Below are positions 1 through 7,765 of a stretch of 26,103 bases of DNA, piece by piece (positions within the stretch are counted from its first letter, which is position 1; every line of letters starts with the position of its first letter). The position numbers and the translations under genes are program-made. The notes under the pieces are model-generated. The model did no database searches and was not told the DNA's origin. It worked only from the letters and a program-made list of their open reading frames with translations. The stretch is from CSBr16-57R1 sp041163265 (GTDB lineage Bacteria; Actinomycetota; Nitriliruptoria; Nitriliruptorales; Nitriliruptoraceae): NCBI GenBank assembly GCA_041163265.1, contig JBEARL010000012.1, positions 1 through 26,103 of the forward strand, read 5' to 3'.

Positions 1-1551
1 GGTGGCGACGATGGCGACGCGTCCGCCCTCCGTCCGCTCGAGCACGACGATGAGCGCCGCGCGCCCCAGCGGGTCCCGACCGGCCGGCAGCGCCTCGCGG
101 GCGACCTCGACCACGGGCAGCCGCGTCAGCACGGCGTTGCCCCAGACGTCGTCCGCCGCCGGGCCGAACACGGCGGTCATGCCGGTGGCGGTCGCGTACG
201 TCGCGAGCAGGTCCGACGACCCCGACACGAACCAGCCCCGGTCCACCTCGTTGAGGACGACGACGTCGGCGTCGAGTCCGGCGAGCTTCGCGCCGAGCTC
301 GGGGCCGCGGTGCCGCGCGTCGGCGTCGAACCCGAAGTGGACGTTCGCGAGGGCGATGCGGAGCTCGCCGGGCCGCGAGGGACCGGGCGTCGCGTCGGGT
401 CGGACCGCGGCCGCGACCGCGAGCAGGGCGACGACCGGCAGCAGGATCGCCGCCGCGGCCAGCGGTCCGACCGGGGGCGCCTCGCGACCGTGCCGCGCCG
501 CCCGCACCGTCCCCGACAGCGCCGCCGCGGCGAGGACGGCCGCGGTCGCGACCAGCACGACCTCGGGCTGCCAGGGGAGCGGCGTCAGCGCGCCCGCGTA
601 GTGCGCGAGGACGACGACCGCGAACGCGAGCCACGAGCCGGCCGCCAGCACCGCCCGACGCACCGGTCCCGTCGCGAGGCCGCGGGGTCCGGCGCCGAAG
701 GCCGCGCCGACGCCGGCCATCACGGCCATCTGGCCGGCGACGGCGCGCGGCGACGTCGGGGCGAGGGCCACGGCCGTCCCTGCCAGCACGAGCACGGCGG
801 CGGCCGGTCCGGCCGTCATCGGGCCGAGTCGGACGGCGGCCAGCGCCGCGAGCACGGCGACGAGCTGCAGGAGGACCGCCACCGCCCCGACGCGTCCCGG
901 CGTCCAGCCCGTCGCGACCGCGATCCGGCCGGCCGGGGCGCCGAGGACCGCCGCCAGCGCGAGGCCCGGACCGACGAGCGCCCACGGCCGGGCCGCCGTC
1001 CCCCTCGCGCCCGCGAGCATCCGCGCCGTGCGCACCGCGGCCAGCCCGGCGGCCGCGACCAGGGCCAGCGTCACCAGCCGGGCCGTCGCGCCGCCGCGCC
1101 ACGCGAGGTCGACGCCGTCGAGACCCGCCATCACCGCCCAGGAGCCGGCAGTGCCGACCAGCAGTCCGGCGCGCGCGACGTCACCGCGCGGCGACCCCGC
1201 GGCGAGCGCGACGACGGCGACCATGCCGCCCCCGACCGCGACCGCCGCGGTCCAGAGCTGCGCCGGTCCGCCGGTGGTGGTCGCCAGCGCGAGCCGGGCG
1301 CCCAGCGCCGCCGCGGCACCGAGGAGCCAGAGCAGGCGCGGTGGCACGCGGAGCAGCGCGAGGGCGGTCAGCACCGGGAACGCGAGCACCGTCGCGGCGG
1401 CGCCGGCGATGGCCACGATCCCGCCGGACTCCCCGAGGACGACGACGAGCGACGGCAGCCAGACCCGCAGGGCGTCGGCGAGGGCCCACCCGACCCCGGC
1501 CGGACCGGCGCCGAGGGCGAGGGTGGCGACGGCACGGCCCCGCGTCGGCAT
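1..1551 (-). CDS. Polytopic membrane protein with C-terminal endonuclease/exonuclease/phosphatase domain (partial, 3' end outside window)
   Basis: The minus-strand frame stays open from an ATG at 1551 to the window edge (517 codons visible), so the C-terminus is missing. Roughly the first 390 residues are Ala/Val/Leu-rich hydrophobic segments separated by short Arg-containing loops, which suggests about ten membrane spans. After them, from about residue 395, an EEP (DNase I-like) domain begins: the strand LRIALANVHFGFD, then VVVLNEVDRGW, whose Glu near residue 433 fits the metal-binding Glu, then WGNAVLTRLPV, matching the usual G-N-A-L-S segment. The start is supported by GGAGG five bases upstream. 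It is divergently transcribed from the hydrolase operon at 1627, with a TAGGCT element at 1587–1592 on this strand. A membrane-anchored phosphoesterase acting on lipid, nucleotide or nucleic acid substrates is possible; the substrate cannot be told from sequence. The catalytic His region lies outside the window. Confidence 0.82.
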   Translation of the reverse strand, partial: MPTRGRAVATLALGAGPAGVGWALADALRVWLPSLVVVLGESGGIVAIAGAAATVLAFPVLTALALLRVPPRLLWLLGAAAALGARLALATTTGGPAQLWTAAVAVGGGMVAVVALAAGSPRGDVARAGLLVGTAGSWAVMAGLDGVDLAWRGGATARLVTLALVAAAGLAAVRTARMLAGARGTAARPWALVGPGLALAAVLGAPAGRIAVATGWTPGRVGAVAVLLQLVAVLAALAAVRLGPMTAGPAAAVLVLAGTAVALAPTSPRAVAGQMAVMAGVGAAFGAGPRGLATGPVRRAVLAAGSWLAFAVVVLAHYAGALTPLPWQPEVVLVATAAVLAAAALSGTVRAARHGREAPPVGPLAAAAILLPVVALLAVAAAVRPDATPGPSRPGELRIALANVHFGFDADARHRGPELGAKLAGLDADVVVLNEVDRGWFVSGSSDLLATYATATGMTAVFGPAADDVWGNAVLTRLPVVEVAREALPAGRDPLGRAALIVVLERTEGGRVAIVAT

Positions 1552-1586
1552 CCAGGCCTCCGCATCCGCTGGTCCGCCCGCCGCGG

Positions 1587-1608
1587 AGCCTACGGGTGCC
1601 GCTAGCGT
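1587..1608. promoter_or_regulatory. Divergent -10-like elements between the EEP membrane gene and the hydrolase operon
   Basis: The 75-base gap holds TAGGCT on the minus strand (1592 to 1587) and TAGCGT on the plus strand (1603–1608). They lie 35 and 18 bases from the respective start codons. Both fit the TANNNT -10 pattern seen at the other promoters of this window. No convincing -35 hexamer is visible on either strand. Confidence 0.4.
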
Positions 1609-1626
1609 CGGCCGAGGAGGTCGGCG

Positions 1627-2415
1627 ATGGACGTGCGGGTCACGATCGAGGGCGCCGAGCCCTGGTCCTCACCGGGCCACGGCGAGCGGGCCGCCGTCGG
1701 CGTCGTCGTCGTGCACGGCTTCACGGCGAACCCCCGCGGCACGCGGCCGCTCGGCCAGCGCCTCGCCGCCGCGGGGTACGCCGTCGACGTGCCCCTGCTC
1801 CCCGGCCACGGGACCTCGGTCCGGGACCTCGCGCGGACGACGTACGCGGACTGGCGGCGCTGCGTCGAGCACGCCGTCACGACGCTCGCCGCGGGCCGCG
1901 ACCACGTCGTCGTCGTGGGGCAGTCGATGGGCGGGACGCTGGCGCTGGACCTCGCCGCGACCTCGCCGACCCCGGTGGCCGCCGCCGTCGCGATCAACGC
2001 GATCGTCCTCGACCGGACGGGGCTGCTGGCGCGGCTCGCCCCGACGCTGAAGTACGTGCTGCCGTACGTGCCGCGCGACGCGGCGGGCCTGCCGACCGAC
2101 GACATCGCGCGGCCGGGGGTCGAGGAGGGCGCCTACGCCTGGGTGTCCGCGCGCGCCGCGCAGTCGCTCATCACGCAGCTGCCGCGCGTGCGTCGGGCGC
2201 TGCCGACCGTGTCCTGCCCCGTCCTCGTCGTCACCTCGCCGCAGGACCACAGCGTCGACCCGGCGAACGGCGACGCGATCGCCGGCGCGCTGACGTCGGC
2301 GCGGGTCGAGCGGTTGTCCTGCGAGCGCTCCTACCACGTGCCACAGCTGGACTACGACGCGGACCTCGTCGAGGAGCGGGTGCTCCGGTTCGTCGCGGAG
2401 GCGACGGGCACGTGA
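1627..2415 (+). CDS. Alpha/beta hydrolase, carboxylesterase / monoacylglycerol lipase-like
   Basis: This 262-residue protein has the complete layout of a small serine α/β-hydrolase of the Est30/monoacylglycerol-lipase type. The oxyanion-hole segment VVVHGFTANP lies at residues 27–36, the nucleophile elbow GQSMGG places Ser at 100, the acid is probably Asp207 in SPQDHSVD, and the catalytic His is His237 in SYHVPQLDYD. There is no signal peptide, so it should be cytoplasmic. AGGAGG seven bases before the ATG supports the start. It is the first gene of a four-gene operon and its stop codon overlaps the next start (GTGA). Family knowledge suggests hydrolysis of carboxyl esters of short or medium acyl chains; the true substrate is unknown. 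No unusual features were seen. Confidence 0.88.
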   Translation: MDVRVTIEGAEPWSSPGHGERAAVGVVVVHGFTANPRGTRPLGQRLAAAGYAVDVPLLPGHGTSVRDLARTTYADWRRCVEHAVTTLAAGRDHVVVVGQSMGGTLALDLAATSPTPVAAAVAINAIVLDRTGLLARLAPTLKYVLPYVPRDAAGLPTDDIARPGVEEGAYAWVSARAAQSLITQLPRVRRALPTVSCPVLVVTSPQDHSVDPANGDAIAGALTSARVERLSCERSYHVPQLDYDADLVEERVLRFVAEATGT

Positions 2416-2855
2416 CGCGGCGCGATGAGGCGCTGGCCGTCCTCGTCCGGGCGCCGGTGGGGCTCGTCTACGCCGTGCTGACCGACGTCGACGCCTGGGA
2501 CGCGTGGTGGCCGGGCTGCACGACGCGGCGCGACCCGCGGCCCGGCCGGGCGACGGGCGACGCCGGCGACCACCACCTGCTCCGGCTCCCCCTCGGTCGA
2601 CGCGGCCTGCGCTGCCGCGCGGCCGTCGGCGGCTGGCGCCACGACCGCGGCCTGCGGGCGGAGCTGCGCGGGGGAGCCGACGCCGAGGCCGAGTGGTGGC
2701 TCGAGCCGGTCGAGGGCGGCGTCGTCGTGCACCTGCTCGTGACCGCCCGCGGGCGGCGGGCCGACCGGACGGTCCGCGCGCTCGGCGGCGGACTCCAGGC
2801 GCTGAAGGACCATCTCGAGCTGGCGGTCGCCGTCGCCGCGGGACGCGTCCCGTGA
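2412..2855 (+). CDS. SRPBCC (START-like) family protein
   Basis: The gene starts with GTG inside the stop codon of the hydrolase and encodes 147 residues. The N-terminal stretch DEALAVLVRAPVGLVYAVLTDVDAWDAWWPG matches the first strand and helix of SRPBCC/polyketide-cyclase-like folds, where the V/I-x-A-P-x-x-x-V-(F/Y)-x-x-(L/I)-x-D-x-x-x-(W/Y)-x-x-W-(W/F)-P signature is typical. The middle alternates strands (EAEWWLEPVEGGVVVHLLVTARG) and the end is the long helix that closes the ligand cavity. The fold usually binds hydrophobic ligands or lipids; nothing here specifies which. Translation is probably coupled to both neighbours, because the next gene again starts within this stop codon. The start choice rests on the overlap, since an internal ribosome binding site is not obvious. 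Confidence 0.78.
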   Translation: MTRRDEALAVLVRAPVGLVYAVLTDVDAWDAWWPGCTTRRDPRPGRATGDAGDHHLLRLPLGRRGLRCRAAVGGWRHDRGLRAELRGGADAEAEWWLEPVEGGVVVHLLVTARGRRADRTVRALGGGLQALKDHLELAVAVAAGRVP

Positions 2856-3778
2856 CGGTCCCGGCCGCGGTCGGCGTCGACGTCGGGGGGACGCACCTGC
2901 GGGCGGCGGTCGTCGGCGCCGACGGCGTCGCCGGCCCGGTCCACCGGGCCCGCTCGCGGACCGCGGACGGGGCGACGCTCGTGGCCGACCTCGCCGCGGC
3001 CGCGGCGGCGGTCGATCCGGACGGGGGGCTGCCGCTCGGGCTCGGGATGGCGGGCCTGGTCACGCGCGACGGCCGCTTCGTCTACGGCCCCAACGTCGGC
3101 GTCGCCGACCTCCCGCTGGCCGACCTGGTCGCGGCGGCGACCGGCCGCGCGGTGACCGTGCTGAACGACGCGACCGCCGCGGCGCTCGGCGAGCACCGGC
3201 TCGGCGCCGGTGCGGGTCACGACGACGTGCTGCTTCTGACGCTGGGCACCGGCGTCGGCGGCGGCATCGTCGCGGGGGGCCGGCTCCTGCTCGGCGCGCA
3301 CGGCTTCGCCGCCGAGCTCGGGCACGTCATCGTCGAGGACGGGGGGCGCGACGCACCGAGCGGGATCCCCGGGACCCTCGAGGGCTACGTCGCGGGCGAC
3401 GCGGTGGCGCGCGCGGCCGCCGGAGCCGCGGCCCGCGGCGAGCCCGGCGCCCGCGCGCTCGACGCCGTCGGCGTGGTCGCGGCCGCGGGGGCGGGCGAGG
3501 CCTGGGCGGCGGACCTGCTCGCGGAGGCGGGCCGCTGGCTCGGCGTCGCGCTGGCCTCGCTGACCAACGCGCTCGACCCCGGCGTCGTCGTGGTCGGCGG
3601 CGGGTTCGGGACGGCCGCCGCGCCCTGGCTGCTGCCGGCCGCGGAGGCCGCCCTCGCCGCCCGCGTCCTCGGCGGGCCGCGGCGTCCGGTGCCGCCGGTC
3701 CGGGTCGCGGCCCTCGGCGACGACGCGGGCCTGCTCGGCGCCGGGCTCGCCGCGCTCGACGCGGCGTCGGCCGCGTGA
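2852..3778 (+). CDS. ROK family sugar kinase lacking the usual zinc-site cysteines
   Basis: A 308-residue actin-fold kinase of the ROK family (glucokinase-like). The phosphate-binding strand VGVDVGGTHLRAAVV is at residues 7–21, the catalytic segment VLNDATAAALGEH has Asp106, the second phosphate loop LGTGVGGGIV is at 131–140, the hexose/zinc segment AELGHVIVE has Glu155 and His158, and LDPGVVVVGGGF closes the adenosine site. The normal ROK motif C-x-C-G-x-x-G-C-x-E is degenerate: the region after His158 reads RDAPSGIPGTLEGY, keeping the Gly and Glu but with no cysteine, so the structural zinc should be absent. The gene starts with GTG in a GTGA overlap. It most likely phosphorylates glucose or a related hexose with ATP; N-acylmannosamine, fructose or a polyphosphate donor are alternatives that sequence alone does not exclude. 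Confidence 0.86.
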   Translation: MTVPAAVGVDVGGTHLRAAVVGADGVAGPVHRARSRTADGATLVADLAAAAAAVDPDGGLPLGLGMAGLVTRDGRFVYGPNVGVADLPLADLVAAATGRAVTVLNDATAAALGEHRLGAGAGHDDVLLLTLGTGVGGGIVAGGRLLLGAHGFAAELGHVIVEDGGRDAPSGIPGTLEGYVAGDAVARAAAGAAARGEPGARALDAVGVVAAAGAGEAWAADLLAEAGRWLGVALASLTNALDPGVVVVGGGFGTAAAPWLLPAAEAALAARVLGGPRRPVPPVRVAALGDDAGLLGAGLAALDAASAA

Positions 3779-5976
3779 GCGACCTCCCGCTCCGCTCGGC
3801 GCGGTCCCGCCGCTTCACCCTCGGCCTGCCGCGCGGCGTCCGCGTCGTCGGTCCGAGCGGCGACCGGCGGGTCCTCGTGCTGCGCAGCGACGGCGGGGAG
3901 GACCCGGTCACGCATCTCTGGCACCTGGTCGACGGCCGCCTCGAGCGGCTCGTCGACGCCCGCGCGCTGGGCGCGACGGACGACGCGGACCTGCCCCCCG
4001 CCGAGCGCGACCGCCGCGAGCGCCTCCGCGAGCTGGCCGGCGGCATCACCGACGTCTCCGTCGACCGCGCGGGACGGCGGGCGGCGTTCGCCCTGTCGGG
4101 ACGTCTGCACCTCGTCGACCTCGCGACGGGGGACGTGACCGCCCCCGACCTCGGGGTCACCGTGTTCGACCCGCGCATGGCCCCCGACGGCCGCCACGTC
4201 GCGGTCCACGTCGATGACGGCGTCGGCGTCGTCACCACCGGCGACGCGCCCGCGCTGCGGCGCCTCGTCACCGAGGACGGCGTCGCCTGGGGCCGGGCGG
4301 AGTTCGTCGCGGCGGAGGAGATGGGCCGTCCGCGCGGCATGTGGTGGTCGCCCGACGGGACCCGGCTGGCGGTCGCCCGCGTCGACGAGCGCGGGGTCCG
4401 ACGGGCCCACCTCGCCGATCCCTCGCAGCCCGGCCGCTCGCCGCGCGAGCTCGCCTACCCCTTCGCGGGGACGCCCGACGCGGTCGTCGGGCTGGCCGTC
4501 CTCGACGTCGCGACCGGCGCGCGCACCGACGTGGACCTCGCGGCGCTCGGGGAGGACGCCCACTACCTCGCCCGCGTGGCGTGGGACGTCGAACCGCTGC
4601 TCGTCGGCGTCCAGCCGCGCGACCAGTCCGCCCTGCACGTCCTCTCGGTGACCGACGACGGCACCTGCCGCAGCCTGCGCCGCACGACCGGCGAGCCCTG
4701 GGTCGAGCTCGTGCCGGGCGCCCCGGCCCTGCTCGGGGCGGCCCACGGCGGCGCGGTGCTGACGGTCGAGGACGTCGGGGCCCCCGGCGCCCCGCGGCGC
4801 GCGCTCTGCCGCGACGGCGAGCCGCTCACCCCCGAGGGGGCGCAGGTCCGTGAGGTCCTCGCGGTGCTGCGGCCGGCCCCCGACGCCGCTCCCGACGCGG
4901 TCGCGACCGTGCTGGTCGCGGCCTCGCTCGACGACCCGACGTCGATCACGACCCTCGAGGTGGTGCTCCCCGTCGACGGTGGTCCGGCGCGGGTCCACGA
5001 CCTCCATCCCCGGCCCGGGCTGCACCGCACGACCGCGGCCGGGGGTCCCGACGGTCGGCCCGAGGTCCTGGTGCACCACCGCGCGGACCTCGACCGCGAC
5101 CATCCCTGGCTCGAGGTCGAGCGCGCGGGCGGCGACGCGGTCGAGGTGCCGGCGGTGCCGGCGCCGACCGGGGTCGAGGTCCGCGTGCGACACCTGGTCC
5201 TCGGCCGCGGCGGGCTGCGGGCGGCGCTGCTGCTTCCGGCCGGCGCCGACGACGCGCCGCCCCGGTCGCTGCCGGTCGTGCTGGACCCGTACGGCGGCCC
5301 GCACGCGCAGCGCGTCCTGACCGCGCGGAGCGCCTACGTCGGGTCGCAGTGGCTGGCCGACCACGGCGTCGCCGTGCTGATCGTCGACGGGCGGGGCACG
5401 CCGGGGCGCGGGCCCGCGTTCGAGGCGGCCGTGCGCGGCGACCTCGCCGGACCGGCGGTCGCCGACCAGCTCGACGCGCTCGACGCCGCCGTCGAGCTCG
5501 AGCCGCGGCTCGACCCGACGCGCGTCGGTGTCCGCGGCTGGTCCTACGGCGGCACGCTGGCAGCGCTGCTGGCGCTGCGTCACCCGGATCGCATCCGCGC
5601 CGCGGTCGTCGGCGCACCGGTCACCGACTGGGCGCTGTACGACACCCACTACACCGAGCGGTACCTCGGGCATCCCGACCGCGACCCCGAGGCGTACCGC
5701 CGCTCGTCGGTCGTCGACGCCGAGGGACGCATCGTCGCGGCCGGACGTCCGCCGGCGGCCGGCTGGCCCGAGCTGCTCGTCGTGCACGGGCTGGCCGACG
5801 ACAACGTGCTCGCCGCGCACAGCCTGCGGCTGACCGAGGCGCTGCTGGCGGCCGGTGTCCCGTTCCGGTTCCTGCCGCTGACGTCCGCCACCCACATGCC
5901 GGGCGACCCCGCGGTCGCGGCCAGGCTGCTCGAGGTGCAGACGGCGTTCCTGCTGGGTGCCCTCGGCGTCGCCTAG
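3775..5976 (+). CDS. S9 family peptidase (dipeptidyl peptidase IV-like, prolyl oligopeptidase catalytic domain)
   Basis: This 733-residue protein has an N-terminal β-propeller of the DPP IV type (about residues 20–470) and a C-terminal α/β-hydrolase peptidase domain (about 490–733). In the propeller, AEEMGRPRGMWWSPDG carries the Glu-Glu pair that anchors the free N-terminus of substrates in DPP IV-type enzymes. The catalytic triad is visible: Ser590 in GWSYGG, Asp675 in HGLADDNV and His707 in SATHMPG. DPYGGPHAQ precedes it as the oxyanion-side loop. No signal peptide is seen, so the enzyme is predicted to be cytoplasmic, where it would clip dipeptides (often X-Pro or X-Ala) from peptides. It is the last gene of the operon, starting with GTG in a GTGA overlap. 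Its TAG stop is shared as CTAG with the convergent gene. Confidence 0.9.
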   Translation: MSDLPLRSARSRRFTLGLPRGVRVVGPSGDRRVLVLRSDGGEDPVTHLWHLVDGRLERLVDARALGATDDADLPPAERDRRERLRELAGGITDVSVDRAGRRAAFALSGRLHLVDLATGDVTAPDLGVTVFDPRMAPDGRHVAVHVDDGVGVVTTGDAPALRRLVTEDGVAWGRAEFVAAEEMGRPRGMWWSPDGTRLAVARVDERGVRRAHLADPSQPGRSPRELAYPFAGTPDAVVGLAVLDVATGARTDVDLAALGEDAHYLARVAWDVEPLLVGVQPRDQSALHVLSVTDDGTCRSLRRTTGEPWVELVPGAPALLGAAHGGAVLTVEDVGAPGAPRRALCRDGEPLTPEGAQVREVLAVLRPAPDAAPDAVATVLVAASLDDPTSITTLEVVLPVDGGPARVHDLHPRPGLHRTTAAGGPDGRPEVLVHHRADLDRDHPWLEVERAGGDAVEVPAVPAPTGVEVRVRHLVLGRGGLRAALLLPAGADDAPPRSLPVVLDPYGGPHAQRVLTARSAYVGSQWLADHGVAVLIVDGRGTPGRGPAFEAAVRGDLAGPAVADQLDALDAAVELEPRLDPTRVGVRGWSYGGTLAALLALRHPDRIRAAVVGAPVTDWALYDTHYTERYLGHPDRDPEAYRRSSVVDAEGRIVAAGRPPAAGWPELLVVHGLADDNVLAAHSLRLTEALLAAGVPFRFLPLTSATHMPGDPAVAARLLEVQTAFLLGALGVA

Positions 5977-6413
5977 CGGCCCGGCCCGCCGCCGTCCTGG
6001 CGCCGGCCCAGCAGGTACACCCCGACGGCGACGCCGACGAGCGCCAGCGCGGGGCTGATGCGCGCCACGGCGCTGAGGACGAGGAGTCCGACGAGGAGCA
6101 CGACGATCGGCCGCGCCGCGCCGAGCAGGCGCTCGGTCGGCAGCGTGCCGGACCCCTCGCGGCGGCCGCGGTCGGAGGCCCGGGGCTCGCGGGACCGTCG
6201 GCGCCGGGCCTCGGCCCGGGACCGGGCGGCCTCGGCGATGGCGTCCATGTTGGCGGCCAGCGTCCTCACGGCGACGTCGGCCTGGTCGTCGGGCACCGTC
6301 ACGACGATCCCGGCCCGGGTCCGCTTCGCGTCGGGGGTCAGGCCGGCCCCCTGCAGGACCTGGACGAGCACGGTGGCCTGCTCCGGCGCCCAGGTCCCGA
6401 GGTCCTTCGCCAC
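5973..6413 (-). CDS. Small membrane protein of unknown function, possible DUF2007-like N-terminus
   Basis: This 146-residue protein starts with GTG, preceded by GGAGG six bases upstream. Residues 1–62 form a soluble α/β module (PEQATVLVQVLQGAGL, then IVVTVPDDQADVAVRTL) that resembles the short signal-transducing-protein modules called DUF2007; this is a weak resemblance by eye. Residues 63–100 are Arg/Ser-rich and probably disordered. Two hydrophobic segments (about 103–118 and 121–135) end the protein, so it is likely a hairpin membrane anchor with the N-terminal module in the cytoplasm. It is convergent with the S9 peptidase and divergent from plsC. I do not recognise a specific function. 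Confidence 0.7.
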   Translation of the reverse strand: MAKDLGTWAPEQATVLVQVLQGAGLTPDAKRTRAGIVVTVPDDQADVAVRTLAANMDAIAEAARSRAEARRRRSREPRASDRGRREGSGTLPTERLLGAARPIVVLLVGLLVLSAVARISPALALVGVAVGVYLLGRRQDGGGPGR

Positions 6414-6460
6414 ACGGACCTCCGGGAGGTGGTCGGGACGCTCGCCCGGCCTGACGGGCG

Positions 6461-6467
6461 TAGGCTA
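6461..6467. promoter_or_regulatory. Overlapping divergent -10-like elements TAGGCT / TAGCCT
   Basis: The heptamer TAGGCTA reads TAGGCT on the plus strand (36 bases before the plsC start) and TAGCCT on the minus strand (48 bases before the start of the small membrane protein). Both fit the TANNNT pattern used elsewhere in this window. No clear -35 is visible. If both are used, the two genes could not be initiated at the same moment. Confidence 0.35.
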
Positions 6468-6502
6468 CCGACGGTCCCGAACCGGTCGGCCGGGGGGCGT
6501 GC

Positions 6503-7324
6503 GTGGCAGGCATGCGAGGGGCTCCGCCGCTGTACCGCTTCCTCCGGCGCGCGCTCCCGCCCGTCGTGATGCCGTACTTCCACGTCACGGTCGAGTGCGT
6601 CGAACGCGTCCCGGCCGAGGGTCCGGCGGTCATCGCGGCGAACCACCTCTCGTTCGTCGACTCGATCGTCCTCGCGCTGGCGCTGCCGCGCCCGCTCTAC
6701 TACCTCGGCAAGGCCGACTACTGGGACTCGGCGCGGACGCGGTGGCTCGTGGCCGGGGCCGGCGTCGTGCCCGTCCACCGCGAGGGGGGCGACCGCGGCG
6801 AGGCCAGCCTGCGGGCCGGCGTCGAGCTGCTCGGGCGCGGCCAGCTGCTCGGCATCTACCCCGAGGGGACGCGCAGCCCCGACGGGCGCCTGTACCGCGG
6901 CAAGACCGGACCCGTCCGCATGGCGCTCGAGGCGGGTGCACCGGTGGTGCCCGTCGGCATCGTCGGGTCCGACGTCGCGATGCCGCAGGACCGCCGCGTG
7001 ATCCGCCGCGCGCCCATCACGGTCCGGTTCGGTGAACCCCTCGACCTGTCGCGGTACCGCGACCGGCGCGAGGACCCGCTGGTGCTCCGCTCGGCCACCG
7101 ACGAGCTGATGTACGAGATCATGCGGCTCAGCGGCCAGCAGTACGTCGACGAGTACGCCGCCCATGTCAAGTCCGGCGACGTCGACCCCGACGAGGCGCC
7201 GCCGCTCCCGCCGCCCGGCACGCTGAACGCCCTGACCGAGTGGGACGTGACGCGCCGGTCGGAGGAGACCGGGCCGTTCGACGGTGACGAGGGCGAGGGT
7301 GACGGCGAGGTCTACATCGCCTGA
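6503..7324 (+). CDS. plsC: 1-acyl-sn-glycerol-3-phosphate acyltransferase family protein
   Basis: A 273-residue member of the PlsC/LPLAT family, which transfers an acyl group to lysophosphatidate to make phosphatidate at the inner face of the membrane. The acyltransferase block I NHLSFVDS is at residues 47–54 (His48 and Asp53 form the H-x4-D catalytic pair), block III YPEGTRSPDG is at 119–128 (Glu121, Arg124), and APVVPVGIVG is block IV. The C-terminal 60 residues are an acidic, Pro/Glu/Asp-rich tail (PDEAPPLPPPG and a GDEGEGDGE run) absent from the core family and probably disordered. The chosen start is GTG at 6503 with a G-rich tract five bases upstream; an in-frame ATG at 6512 is the alternative. 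The gene ends two bases before a strong terminator hairpin. Confidence 0.88.
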   Translation: MAGMRGAPPLYRFLRRALPPVVMPYFHVTVECVERVPAEGPAVIAANHLSFVDSIVLALALPRPLYYLGKADYWDSARTRWLVAGAGVVPVHREGGDRGEASLRAGVELLGRGQLLGIYPEGTRSPDGRLYRGKTGPVRMALEAGAPVVPVGIVGSDVAMPQDRRVIRRAPITVRFGEPLDLSRYRDRREDPLVLRSATDELMYEIMRLSGQQYVDEYAAHVKSGDVDPDEAPPLPPPGTLNALTEWDVTRRSEETGPFDGDEGEGDGEVYIA

Positions 7325-7325
7325 G

Positions 7326-7352
7326 CCGCCGCGCGGTCGCGCCGCGCGGCGG
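7326..7352. terminator. Bidirectional terminator hairpin between plsC and msrB
   Basis: A perfect 10-base-pair GC stem (CCGCCGCGCG at 7326–7335, CGCGCGGCGG at 7343–7352) with a 7-base loop fills the 42-base gap between the two convergent stop codons. There is no U-tract on either side, as is common in high-GC actinobacterial terminators. Confidence 0.65.
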
Positions 7353-7366
7353 GACGGCGCAGGACC

Positions 7367-7765
7367 TCAGTCGCCGTCGGTCTCGAGCTCGACCGCCAGC
7401 GAGTTGATGCAGTAGCGCAGACCGGTCGGCTGGTCGGGCGCGTCGTCGAACACGTGGCCGAGGTGGCCGCCGCAGCCGGCGCACCTCACCTCGGTGCGCA
7501 GCATCCCGAGCGAGCGATCCGCGTGCTCGTCGACGGCGTCCGCCGCGACCGGTGCGTGGAAGCTCGGCCAGCCGCAGTGGGCGTCGAACTTCGTCTCGGA
7601 CCGGAACAGCGGCGTCCCGCAGCCGGCGCAGCGGTAGGTGCCGGCCCGCCACTCGTCCCAGTACGCGCCGGAGAACGGGCGCTCGGTCCCGGCCTCCCGC
7701 AGGACGTGGAACCGCGCCGGGTCGAGCCGTGCCCGCCAGCCGCTCTCGTCGGTCGGGAGGCTCAC
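7367..7765 (-). CDS. msrB: Peptide-methionine (R)-S-oxide reductase MsrB
   Basis: A 132-residue MsrB that reduces the R form of methionine sulfoxide in oxidised proteins with thioredoxin as donor. Two CxxC pairs for structural zinc are present (Cys46/Cys49 in CAGCG and Cys95/Cys98 in CAGCGGHLGHVF). The catalytic cysteine is Cys119 in RYCINSLAVEL, and HCGWPSF gives a possible recycling cysteine at 64. The GTG start overlaps the glycerol kinase stop (GTGA), which defines the start well and predicts translational coupling to glpK. Length is normal for the stand-alone enzyme. Its pairing with glycerol kinase is unusual and suggests a shared promoter rather than a shared pathway. Confidence 0.95.
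   Translation of the reverse strand: MSLPTDESGWRARLDPARFHVLREAGTERPFSGAYWDEWRAGTYRCAGCGTPLFRSETKFDAHCGWPSFHAPVAADAVDEHADRSLGMLRTEVRCAGCGGHLGHVFDDAPDQPTGLRYCINSLAVELETDGD

Noticed and set aside
3385..6633. 1082-codon minus-strand open frame across the ROK, S9 peptidase and plsC genes
   Set aside because: It spans several well-supported plus-strand genes, has low-complexity composition and no family signature; a compositional shadow.
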